Source: Phycisphaerae bacterium (lineage in GTDB: Bacteria; Planctomycetota; Phycisphaerae; UBA1845; Fen-1342). From it: a stretch of DNA of 10,146 nt. Positions 1-8,000 of the stretch are shown here, one piece after another. Within the stretch, counting starts at the first letter, position 1, and every line of letters begins with the position of its first letter. The position numbers and the translations under genes were made by a program. Under the pieces are notes generated by a model, which ran no database searches, was not told where the DNA came from, and saw only the letters and a program-made list of their open reading frames with translations. Location: the NCBI GenBank assembly GCA_022842805.1, contig JALHOX010000144.1, positions 1 through 10,146 on the forward strand, given 5' to 3'.

Positions 1-1890
1 GGCGTGATGCAGCCAAACGGGCAGCGCGGCGGCGGCCTCGTCGCCCGGAGCGCCGCCCGCCAGGATCGGGCGCTGGCGGCGGAGTTCGGCGGCGTCGGAG
101 AAATGCGCGCCGGGTGCGCCCGCCAGCGCAACTTGCTCGCGCACGGGCGCGTCGGCCAGAGCCCGCGCCGCGTTTGGTAGCGCCATGCCGATCAGCGTCG
201 CCAGAGCCCACGCGAAGCCGCCGACCGCCATGGTCAGCGCCATGCCCTTGGCGAAGCCGAAGGGCGTCAGCCAGATCAATGCGTAGGCGAATGCAAGGAC
301 GCCGCCCGTCCAGAGAGCGTGGAAACGCGCGGCCCGAGGCAGGATTCGCGCGAAGCCCATCAGGATCAGCGTCACCACGGTCAGCACGCTGGCGAGTTCA
401 CGCACGTTCTGTCGTGGCGGATGGCTGCCGTCGAGCGCCACGGGCGAGTTGTAGATCCAATAGGTCAGCACCGGCCACAGCACCACACCCACCACCGCCA
501 CCAAAATGCCCGCCTCCGCCGAGCGCTGCGGCGAACGGACGAGGTAGTAGCCGAGCAGATAGACGATGGCGATGACCGCGGCGAGGGCGATCAGGGCGTA
601 GGAGAGAATGATGAGCACCGTGTGAATCCGCAGCATCACGTCGTCGAGAATCCCCATGATGCTCGTCAGCGTGCCTTGCCCGGGGATCACAAACGCCCCG
701 AGCACCAGCGACAAGAAGCCGACGAAGCTGGCGGCGACCAGAAAGACGCGGCGGCGATAGACGAACTCCAGCAGGATCGCGATCAACACTCCGCCCCAGG
801 CCGAGGCCACGACGGCCTCAAACATATTGGCCACGGGGATGCGCCCGAGAATCGACCAGCGGAGCCCCAGCCCGTAGGCGTGGACGCCCATCGCACCGAG
901 CGCGAGCAGCATCGCGATGAAGTACGGCACGCGCCAACCGGTGACGAGCGCCCACACGCTGACCAGCGCGGCAAGGGCATAGATGATGTACCCCCATGTG
1001 AATTTGCCCATCGCGTAATACTTGGCCTCGGCCCGACGCTGAGACTCCGCCGGGTAGACCCCCGGCGCGGCCAGCTTCGGCAGCGCGGCGGCCAGGTCGT
1101 TCACCGCGGACTGCGCGGCCGCGGCGTCGCCGCTGGTCCAGGCGATTTTGAGCCGGGCCCAGGGGCCCAAGATGCTCAGCGCCTGCGCCTCGGAGATTCC
1201 CGGCAGCGGCGCGCCGACTTTGGCCCGCGCGAGGCCCGCGGATTGCAGGAGCGCGTCGGAAAGGTTGGCCTGCAATTCGTCCGGCGTGTACCACGGATGA
1301 GTGTCGTCGCCGTCGGGCGCGGGCACGAATCGCAGCGCCCGCTCCATGGCCTCGGCATAGAACTGCGCCTCGCGGGCGCGGTTCATCGCCGTCTTCATCA
1401 TCGTGTTGGTTTCGAGCTCGTCCATGCGGCTGCGCACTTCGGCATCGACCAGCTCCAACAACGTCATGTAACCGGTGTTGACGATGCGCATGCGGGCGAC
1501 ATCGGGCATGTGCGACGAAAAGTGAACACGCAGCCCCTTGTCCTTGATCCGCACCACGGGCGAGTTGAGATATTCCTTGCGGCGGAAGAGCCAGTCGCAA
1601 AGCGAGCCCAGCGGCGAGAGACCAGGCAGTGACTCGTGGCCGTGCATGCCGGCGAAGGCCTCGCGGGCGAAGGAGTCGAGCGTCTTGTAGCGCCCGCCGT
1701 CCTGCACCGCGACCAGCCGCAGGGCCGACCAGTCGATCTGCTGGTCGAGCTTGATGGCGGGCTTCGAAGCGTCGAACGGCTCGGCGCCGGCGTAAGCGGC
1801 GACGCCCAGCAACGCGGTCATGAGCGCCGTTTGCAGCAGCGCCGCGCGAATTCGTGACGTAATCATCATGGTCGTCATCTCCCGATTCAT
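1..1890 (-). CDS. ccsA: Cytochrome c biogenesis protein CcsA/ResC-like, with long N-terminal extracytoplasmic domain (3' end cut by window)
   Basis: System II cytochrome c synthase subunit that, with ResB, moves heme outward and joins it to CxxCH cysteines. The frame is open for 630 codons from ATG at 1888-1890 to the window edge. Residues about 15-34 form a signal or first membrane helix. Residues 35-295 are hydrophilic and probably extracytoplasmic. About nine hydrophobic helices follow between 298 and 572. The family core shows His337 in VHAYGLGLR, then PVANMFEA (353-360), matching the usual His..R..P.xNxYE stretch, and His423 in RIHTVLIILSYALIAL, matching the conserved His before the SYA helix. 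The WGxxWxWD heme-handling motif is not reached; it should lie beyond base 1. The start overlaps the resB stop (ATGA) and has AGGAG seven bases upstream. Known CcsA proteins are about 320-400 residues, so this one is clearly long. Family assignment is confident; the role of the N-terminal domain is unknown. Confidence 0.88.
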   Translation of the reverse strand, partial: MNREMTTMMITSRIRAALLQTALMTALLGVAAYAGAEPFDASKPAIKLDQQIDWSALRLVAVQDGGRYKTLDSFAREAFAGMHGHESLPGLSPLGSLCDWLFRRKEYLNSPVVRIKDKGLRVHFSSHMPDVARMRIVNTGYMTLLELVDAEVRSRMDELETNTMMKTAMNRAREAQFYAEAMERALRFVPAPDGDDTHPWYTPDELQANLSDALLQSAGLARAKVGAPLPGISEAQALSILGPWARLKIAWTSGDAAAAQSAVNDLAAALPKLAAPGVYPAESQRRAEAKYYAMGKFTWGYIIYALAALVSVWALVTGWRVPYFIAMLLALGAMGVHAYGLGLRWSILGRIPVANMFEAVVASAWGGVLIAILLEFVYRRRVFLVAASFVGFLSLVLGAFVIPGQGTLTSIMGILDDVMLRIHTVLIILSYALIALAAVIAIVYLLGYYLVRSPQRSAEAGILVAVVGVVLWPVLTYWIYNSPVALDGSHPPRQNVRELASVLTVVTLILMGFARILPRAARFHALWTGGVLAFAYALIWLTPFGFAKGMALTMAVGGFAWALATLIGMALPNAARALADAPVREQVALAGAPGAHFSDAAELRRQRPILAGGAPGDEAAAALPVWLHHA

Positions 1891-4232
1891 GCGTGGGCTC
1901 CTGCCCGCCCGTTGCGATCCCCGTTGCGCGAGGCAGCGACCGCGACGCGCGCGCCGGCCAGAGCCAGTGCCGCATCCTGCTCGCGGCGGCGGAGGATGGG
2001 CTTGATGTAAAAGGCGTAGAGGCAGCCGAGCGCGATCAGTGTGCACCCCACCACCTGCATCCAGATGCCGTTGCGATTGCCGACCCCCAGGACCGTAAAG
2101 CTCCAATGATCCTGAGCGGCGCCGCTCTGGAAGAGCGTCCAGCGCCCGACGGAAAATGTCTCGTTGGTCTGCACCATGCCGCGGCTGATGGTTTCGTCAC
2201 CGGCTCGCTGCACGAGAAACTCGCTGCGCCAGCGCTCGACGCTGCGGCGACCGGGCATGAACTCGACCGCGAGTTGATCAGCGCCCAGCCGAGCCTCGAG
2301 CGAATGCGGCTTGCGCGAGTAGATGAACTCGTAGCCCTGCGCATCACCGGGCGGGCGCACGACGATCGGCTTCGGATCGACATGGGGGTAATTGCTGAAG
2401 GTCATCCAGCGAGATTCCTTCCAATGCGCTAGTTCGCCGCGACCGCGAATTTCGAGGCGGATCGCCGATGCGCTCGGACGGCCCACGGTCGGTCGACGAT
2501 GTTCCAGCGGCTCGACCACCGGTTCGAGAGTCGGACGGCTGTTTTCAATCAGTTGCGCGAGCTGGAAGTTCAGGTGCAGCCCACCGGCATGCAGCGGCGC
2601 TTGCTCGCCGACCTTCAGCGGAATGCGCTCGACTTTGCCGTCGGTGGAGAACGACGCCAGCATCGGCGCCAGCTTGGGCCCCGCGGTCAGCAGAAACCAG
2701 CCGCGCGCGGCGCTGCGGTAGTGAAGCACCAGATTCGGGTCATAGGGGCCGTCCTTGCGGCGCATCCCGGCTTCGTCGATGTCCTGTGAAAGATTCGGGA
2801 AGCGCTGCACCACCGTCCGGCTGTAGGTCTTCTGGCCGTTGGTCACCTTCACCATCGCGATCGGCGAGGTGGCGCCTTCAAAGCCGGGCGTGATCAGCGG
2901 CCACGCCGGCGAAAGCTGCTCGATCACCATCTCGTAGGGAGTGCCCTCGACCTTGATCGTCTCGCCGGCGCGGATCGCGTAGGTCTTTCGCACGCCTGCG
3001 TCGCGCACCTCGACGGATAGCTCGTCGGTTCCGATCAGCGGCGCATAGAGCGCCTCACGCTCCTGCTCGCTCTCGATCCACCGAAACTCGAACGGGATCG
3101 CGGTCCCCAGCAACGATTCCTTCGCATCCTTGGCGACGAGCCACTCGCGAATCTTCTGCTCCCCAAGGCTGATTTCGATTTCGGCCGCCGGATTGAGCTG
3201 ATCGCCGCCCGCCGCGACGCCGTTGCGCATGCCGGCGATGTAGGGCAGATAGCCCGTGACCGTCACGTCGAAGGGCAGCTCGGTCGTTTCCACCGCCAGC
3301 GGCATGCGCCAATGCTCAAACCAGCCGGTGGGCAGGTCGAATCCGGCGAGCCGTGCGGCGGGCCGAGTGCGCTTCGACGCGACCTCTTTGCCGTCGCGAT
3401 CGCGGATCGGCGGGCCGCCTTCGTCGAGGAATCGCTCGCGAAAGTAGGGCAGTCCCTCCAGCGCCGACCAGCGCAGCTGCTCTTCGCCCACGCGACGATA
3501 GTGCAGAGCCGCGACCTCGTTATCAAAGAAGCGGTCCACCTCGCCGGAGTCGGCCAGCGAGAGCTTGAGTCTGTCGGATACGGGCACGGCCGGCGCGTCG
3601 ACCGCCAGCGCGATTTCGCTGGCCGGCGCATCACCCAGTTGTACGCGCACGGTCGCTTCCGCCGCGTTTCGCAGGCCGCGCGACTGCACGCGCAGCACCT
3701 CGACCCGCACGGCGCCGCCAAAGGCGGGCATGGTGCGCTCCCACTTTTCGCCGACGCGGGCCGCAAGCTCGCCGCCGGGCAGCAGCGCGCCGCTCGCCTG
3801 CGAAATCTGCACGCGCGGAGTCAGCAACACGGCGTCGCCCTCGATCTTGGTGGCGAAGTACCACCAGGCGCTGAAGCACAGCATCAGCAGGCCCGCATGC
3901 ACCGTCAGCACGCCCGCATTGACGACGCGCCAGCGGATTCGCAGAACCGTCGCCAGCGTCAGCGAAAATGCGAACATGCCGATCAGGCCGGCGAAGAGCC
4001 AGTGGCGAAAGACCTGCATCTCGGTCATCTCAATCGTGCCGCGAACCTGCGGCAACGCCGATCCGAACGAGGCATACGCCAGGATCAGGGCCAGCATCGA
4101 CATGCCGAAACCGACGCTCGAGAGCGTCCGGATCAGCGGGATCTGGAGCGCGCGGGCCGCGAACGGCGTGCGGCTGGCAGCCGCGACGCGCGGCTCCGTT
4201 CGCAGCGGTTCGACCAGTGTGGTGGTGCTCAT
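1887..4232 (-). CDS. resB: Cytochrome c biogenesis protein ResB (Ccs1-like), long form
   Basis: Partner of CcsA in system II cytochrome c maturation; it presents the reduced apocytochrome thiols and shares heme handling. From the chosen start the protein has 781 residues. Helices lie at about 37-57, 77-97 and 104-126, the third with His112 in VHAGLLML, where ResB proteins carry a conserved His. A soluble extracytoplasmic domain of nearly 600 residues follows, then a final helix at about 723-745 that begins after VGNRNGIW and ends in AFYIKP, a typical ResB ending. His709 just before this helix could be a second heme ligand (inference). Start: ATG at 4230-4232 has AGGTG five bases upstream, whereas the in-frame ATG at 4245-4247 (five residues longer) has only a weak site. 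The stop overlaps the ccsA start. ResB proteins are often 400-550 residues, so this soluble domain is enlarged. Identification rests on topology and motifs, not on a search. Confidence 0.87.
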   Translation of the reverse strand: MSTTTLVEPLRTEPRVAAASRTPFAARALQIPLIRTLSSVGFGMSMLALILAYASFGSALPQVRGTIEMTEMQVFRHWLFAGLIGMFAFSLTLATVLRIRWRVVNAGVLTVHAGLLMLCFSAWWYFATKIEGDAVLLTPRVQISQASGALLPGGELAARVGEKWERTMPAFGGAVRVEVLRVQSRGLRNAAEATVRVQLGDAPASEIALAVDAPAVPVSDRLKLSLADSGEVDRFFDNEVAALHYRRVGEEQLRWSALEGLPYFRERFLDEGGPPIRDRDGKEVASKRTRPAARLAGFDLPTGWFEHWRMPLAVETTELPFDVTVTGYLPYIAGMRNGVAAGGDQLNPAAEIEISLGEQKIREWLVAKDAKESLLGTAIPFEFRWIESEQEREALYAPLIGTDELSVEVRDAGVRKTYAIRAGETIKVEGTPYEMVIEQLSPAWPLITPGFEGATSPIAMVKVTNGQKTYSRTVVQRFPNLSQDIDEAGMRRKDGPYDPNLVLHYRSAARGWFLLTAGPKLAPMLASFSTDGKVERIPLKVGEQAPLHAGGLHLNFQLAQLIENSRPTLEPVVEPLEHRRPTVGRPSASAIRLEIRGRGELAHWKESRWMTFSNYPHVDPKPIVVRPPGDAQGYEFIYSRKPHSLEARLGADQLAVEFMPGRRSVERWRSEFLVQRAGDETISRGMVQTNETFSVGRWTLFQSGAAQDHWSFTVLGVGNRNGIWMQVVGCTLIALGCLYAFYIKPILRRREQDAALALAGARVAVAASRNGDRNGRAGAHA
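1898..1902 (-). promoter_or_regulatory. Ribosome binding site of ccsA
   Basis: AGGAG lies seven bases before the ATG at 1888-1890, inside the last codons of resB. Together with the ATGA overlap it indicates translational coupling of CcsA to ResB, and it decides this ATG over the in-frame ATGs a few codons further on. Confidence 0.7.
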
Positions 4233-4237
4233 AAACT

Positions 4238-4242
4238 CACCT
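4238..4242 (-). promoter_or_regulatory. Ribosome binding site of resB
   Basis: AGGTG (AGGTGAG in full) ends five bases before ATG 4230-4232. It supports that start over the in-frame ATG at 4245-4247, which lies upstream of this site. Confidence 0.6.
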
Positions 4243-4267
4243 GTCATTCAGCTCGGCGGCGCCGCGC

Positions 4268-5035
4268 TTAGTTTGCGGGCTTGGCCGAAAGGATAAACTT
4301 GGAAATCTCGTCGCGATGCTTCTGAATCGTCGCGTCGGGGCCGGTGGCCTTCACGAAGTAGGACCCGCCGGGCACCTCGACCACGCCGCCGATCAGACGA
4401 TAATTCGCCCGCTTCGCGCCGTCGCCGCCCGACATCCCCGGCATGCTCACGTCAAACGTGCCGGCGACCTCGACCAACACAACATCCCAATCCGACGCGC
4501 GAAAGCGCTCCATCTTCATCGCGCCCGCCGGAAGCTTGTTTCCAGATCCGTCGCTGAACTGATCACGCCAGCGGTTGAGATTGGCCGCGGTGGAGCCGCC
4601 CTGGCCCGGACCGAAGTAGAAGACGACGACTTCGGACGCAGCGGTGTCCGGCTCGACCGGCGCAATCGAGTATTGCGCCTTTCGAAACGAGTTCGCCGGC
4701 GGCTGAGACGTCCAGCTCTCGGGTGCATCAAACTTCACCGCCACGGGCGGGCCGCTCGGCGCAGCCGGCGCCGCCGTCGGGCCGGCGCCGCCGTCGATCG
4801 GCGGATGGCCGGGCGGCAGCAGGCTCGAAGCAGAGGTCGGCGCCGCACCCGACCGAGAAGCGCCGCCGGGCTGGGCGTCGCCGCGCAGGGCGGCGATCAC
4901 CGCGGCCTCATCCTGCGGCTTGGCGGCCGCGGCGCTGCTGGAGACGGCGGCGGTCGGCGGGCGATCGGCGTCACAGGCGCTGATCGCCATCGTCAGCGCC
5001 GCCGTCGTTGTCAGGAACCACATATTTCGTTGCAT
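4268..5035 (-). CDS. Lipoprotein of unknown function with Ala/Pro-rich tether
   Basis: I do not recognise a named family. The 255-residue protein starts with a short lipoprotein signal: hydrophobic residues 6-20 end in the lipobox ISAC, with Cys21 as the lipid-carrying residue. Asp follows at +2, which in enterobacteria favours retention in the inner membrane; whether that rule holds here is unknown. Residues 22-100 are low-complexity Ala/Pro/Ser/Gly with LPPGHPPI at 73-80, probably a flexible tether. Residues about 100-255 look globular, mixed alpha/beta, with VVVFYFGPGQGGS (136-148), NLNRWRDQF (152-160) and a C-terminal helix. There is no CxxCH and only two His, so it is not a heme protein. 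Start: ATG at 5033-5035 has GGAG seven bases upstream and gives a proper signal peptide; the same frame stays open upstream but overlaps the cytochrome gene. Its place between the cytochrome and resB genes suggests an accessory, assembly or tethering role for the complex (inference). Confidence 0.85.
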   Translation of the reverse strand: MQRNMWFLTTTAALTMAISACDADRPPTAAVSSSAAAAKPQDEAAVIAALRGDAQPGGASRSGAAPTSASSLLPPGHPPIDGGAGPTAAPAAPSGPPVAVKFDAPESWTSQPPANSFRKAQYSIAPVEPDTAASEVVVFYFGPGQGGSTAANLNRWRDQFSDGSGNKLPAGAMKMERFRASDWDVVLVEVAGTFDVSMPGMSGGDGAKRANYRLIGGVVEVPGGSYFVKATGPDATIQKHRDEISKFILSAKPAN

Positions 5036-5042
5036 CAAACCA

Positions 5043-5046
5043 CTCC
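5043..5046 (-). promoter_or_regulatory. Ribosome binding site of the lipoprotein gene
   Basis: GGAG lies seven bases before ATG 5033-5035 in the 44-base spacer. It fixes the start at the codon that gives a proper lipoprotein signal and argues against the longer open frame upstream. Confidence 0.65.
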
Positions 5047-5056
5047 GATTGCGTTC

Positions 5057-5066
5057 ATTATGCACA
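5057..5066 (-). promoter_or_regulatory. Possible extended -10 promoter element before the lipoprotein gene
   Basis: TGTGCATAAT has a TG dinucleotide and a hexamer matching TATAAT at five of six positions, in the only AT-richer spot of this region. No good -35 hexamer is found 16-18 bases upstream. If real, it would give a secondary transcript for the lipoprotein, resB and ccsA apart from the cytochromes. A chance match is quite possible. Confidence 0.22.
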
Positions 5067-5079
5067 TTCGTACAGAAAC

Positions 5080-8000
5080 TCATCGCGGCCGCCACAGGGC
5101 GGGCGTGTCGTCGACCGCCGCCTCGCCCTTGCGACGCAGCGGATCGTGGAAGTACAGGAATCGAGCGTAACCCTCGAAGCCGTGACAATCGACGCAGAGA
5201 TTGGGCGACCGAAACTCTCGAAACAGATTGCCGCGAGCGCGACGCTCCTCGGGCGAAAGTGCGGCCCAATTCGCATCGCCGATCAATTCCGGCCGGCCGT
5301 GCGGCAGATGACAGGTGCGACATAGCAACCGCCCGTTGGACGACACCTGACCGGCCGCATCGAAGAGGGGCATCGCGCCGTCGCCCGTGCGCGTCGAGCT
5401 CATCGGCACGTCCGGGTGCGTCGCAATCCTCGGCGTCTTCGCGACACCGCCCGCGGCATGGCACGCGCTGCATGCGGGGTCCATGGTCGAGGTCGGGTCG
5501 CGATCCATCAGCGAGCCGCCGTGCGCCGCCAGCAACGCCCTCGTGGGCACGGCCGGACGCGGGCCGTGCTGTCGATGACACGGAGCGCAGGCGTCGGCGT
5601 CGAGGCCGGCTTTCGCCATCGCGTCGCCGCCGTGCGCCGTCGCGTGCAGCGCCGCCATGTCCGTATGACACGTGATGCACAGCGAGCCAAGCTGATTGGC
5701 TGTGGGAACGCCCTTGCGCAACAGCGACTTGGTGTCGGCGTGGGCGTGGGCGTTATGACAGGTATGACATTGCAGCTCGTCGCCGGGGCCCAGCGGCAGC
5801 GCCCGGACCACGGCTTGCATGTTGCCCTTCCGCGGATGAAGCGCGGCAATATCGCCTTCGCCGTGCCAGGCCGCCCCCGGGTGACACTGCACGCATGCCG
5901 CGTCGTTCCCGATCATTCCCGCGGCGTGGCCGGCGCGGAATAGCGTCCCTCCGTCGTCGGCGTGCGGTCGATGACAGGCCAGGCAGTCGCCACCCGACTC
6001 GCGCGAAGCCAGCGGCCAGTTCGCCGGCGACCGCGTGATGTCGTGCGGCCCGCCCAGGAAATCGCCATAGCCGATGTGGCAGGAGCGACACAGCAAGTTC
6101 GCCGGTTGCGCGAGAAAGCTGCCATGTTTGTCGTCGTGCGGGTTGTGACACTCGGTGCATGTCGCACCGCGATGGTTGATGCTGGTCAGAGCGTGTGACG
6201 CCGCGAGCTCGCCCTCGGCGTGACAGGTCGTGCAGCGCGCATTGGGGTCGTTTTCAAGGATCGGCAGGGCAGGGCGGGCGCGCTGATGAACCATATGGCA
6301 AGCGCTGCACGCGCCGGCCTCGCCCGCGGTCAAGCCCGCTCCGTTGGCGACGTCGGGTTGCATGACCTCGAAATTGTGCGATGTCGCCAGGATGGCGGTC
6401 TGCGGCGAATGACACTCGCGACAGGCCTCGCTGCCGGTCAACGGACGCCGCAGCAGGTAGTCATCGGTCGCGGGCTGGTGCATCGAGTGACACGAGCTGC
6501 ACACCAGCTTCCCGCCCTCGCCAATCGTGCCATGGGAGGCCTGCAGGCTGGCGCGCTGCGCCGTCGACAGCGCGACGTCGACCGGGTGCAGCCCACGCTC
6601 GCGGCCCGCCGGCTCATCCGCCAGCGAATACTCCAGGTGACAACTCAGGCAGAGCTGGCTCTCGGAGCCCGACAAATCCAGCAGTAGCCGCTCTCTCCCG
6701 CCGTGCGCATTGTGGCAGGTCAGGCACGTCATCAGATGCCCGTCCTTGCCGGCATGCGCACGGGCCGCCGCGAGGTTGGCGGGCAGCGCCGCGTCGAGCT
6801 TCGCAAGGCGGTGACCGGCGTGTTCGGCGGAGCCGACATGGTCCGCGTGACATGCAATGCAAAGCTCGGCCGGATCTTCCTTGACTCGCAGAAACACGGC
6901 CCGAGCGATCGTCTCGCCCGCGCCGCCGCGCGTGTGCGCCGAGTGACACGTGCGACAGGCGATCCCGCCATCGACCAGAGGAAAATTCTTCGGCACATTC
7001 ATGCCGGGCGTCGGCGTCATGCCCAGATCGTGCCCATGGCCGATCCAGACCCGCTCGCGCGAGTCGACGATCGAGCCGTCGTGGCACGAGAGGCAGTTCT
7101 CGCTCCGCGCCACCGCCGGGTCGTTGGCCGGGTTGCGCGGCGGCGAGAGAAGTTCAGTCGACTTACCCTCCACCAGCGGCGACATCCACTCCAGGTGACA
7201 GGAGGTGCACGTTCGCGGCTGGCGCGTCGTGTGCGGCGGCCCTGGCGGCGGGGGGCTGATCGAGCCATCGCGGCGGATCCCCACACGCACCACGCGCTCG
7301 GCGCCGAGCTCCGCGACGTAGAGATCGCCGCCGGCGTCGAAGGCCAGCCCGCTCGGAGTCTCAAAGCGCAGCGGCTGACCGCGCCCGTCGCGCAACACGC
7401 CGAGGCATTCGCCTGTCGCGCGAAAGATCTGAATCACGCCGATGCGGCCGTCGCCGATCCACACGTCGCCATCAGGCGCAACAGCCACGCCCTTGGGCCG
7501 ATAGAGCTCGCCCAGCGCGACGCCGTAGCGACCCAGCGCCGCCGCCGCCCGGCCCCCGCGATCAAAGAGCTGCACACGCCCGTTGAGCACGTCGCTCACC
7601 AGCACATCGCCGCCCGCCCCGATCGCTAGCGAATAGGGATACTGCAACTGGCCCATCGCCATGCCGCTCGCGCCGAAGCGCGTCACCGCGCCGCTCGACA
7701 GCTCGCAGCAACCGATCTGGTCGGCGTCGTTATCCGCAAACCAGACCCGCCCGTGCGCCGGGTCGACCGCAATGTCGGTGATGTCCGGCGGGCGGCGGCC
7801 GTTCTGAGCCGGCCGAAACTCACGTTTTAGCTCTCCCGCCGCATCGAGCCCGACGATGCGGGTGTTGCCCGTGTCGGCGATCCAGAGCAGGCCGTCTGTC
7901 CCGAAGTCCACGCCGAGCGGTCGGTTGAGATCGAACTCGCCCGCCCGCGTCACCTGGCGAATCAACCCGCCATCGGGCCCAAACTGCAGCACGCGGTTGT

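Noticed and set aside
319..1632. Open frame of 437 codons on the + strand, rich in His, Gln and Arg
   Set aside because: It is antisense to the ccsA frame, whose membrane helices and family motifs are clear. Its odd composition is what the complement of a G+C-rich membrane-protein gene gives.
818..1975. Open frame of 385 codons on the minus strand overlapping resB and ccsA
   Set aside because: It is an out-of-frame shadow of ccsA and the end of resB with no membrane or domain pattern; the ccsA frame with its ATGA coupling explains the region.
4233..4267. GC-rich GGCGCC palindrome in the lipoprotein-resB spacer as a terminator
   Set aside because: The stem is very short with no following T-run on the minus strand, and the downstream gene is tightly spaced, so read-through is more likely.
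3312..4271. Open frame of 319 codons on the + strand opposite resB
   Set aside because: Low-complexity Arg/Ala/Gln product without a recognisable start site; antisense shadow of the resB membrane and soluble regions.
5036..5680. Upstream extension of the lipoprotein frame by 215 codons
   Set aside because: The extension overlaps the heme-binding end of the large cytochrome in another frame and encodes an Arg-rich shadow. ATG 5033-5035 has a good ribosome site and starts a proper lipoprotein signal.
5182..7209. Recurrent short + strand strings such as gtgacac or tgacaggt that look like a dispersed direct-repeat array
   Set aside because: They are the complements of the Cys-His codons in the 20 CxxCH motifs; spacing is irregular (23-50 codons) and no conserved repeat or spacer structure as in CRISPR is present.
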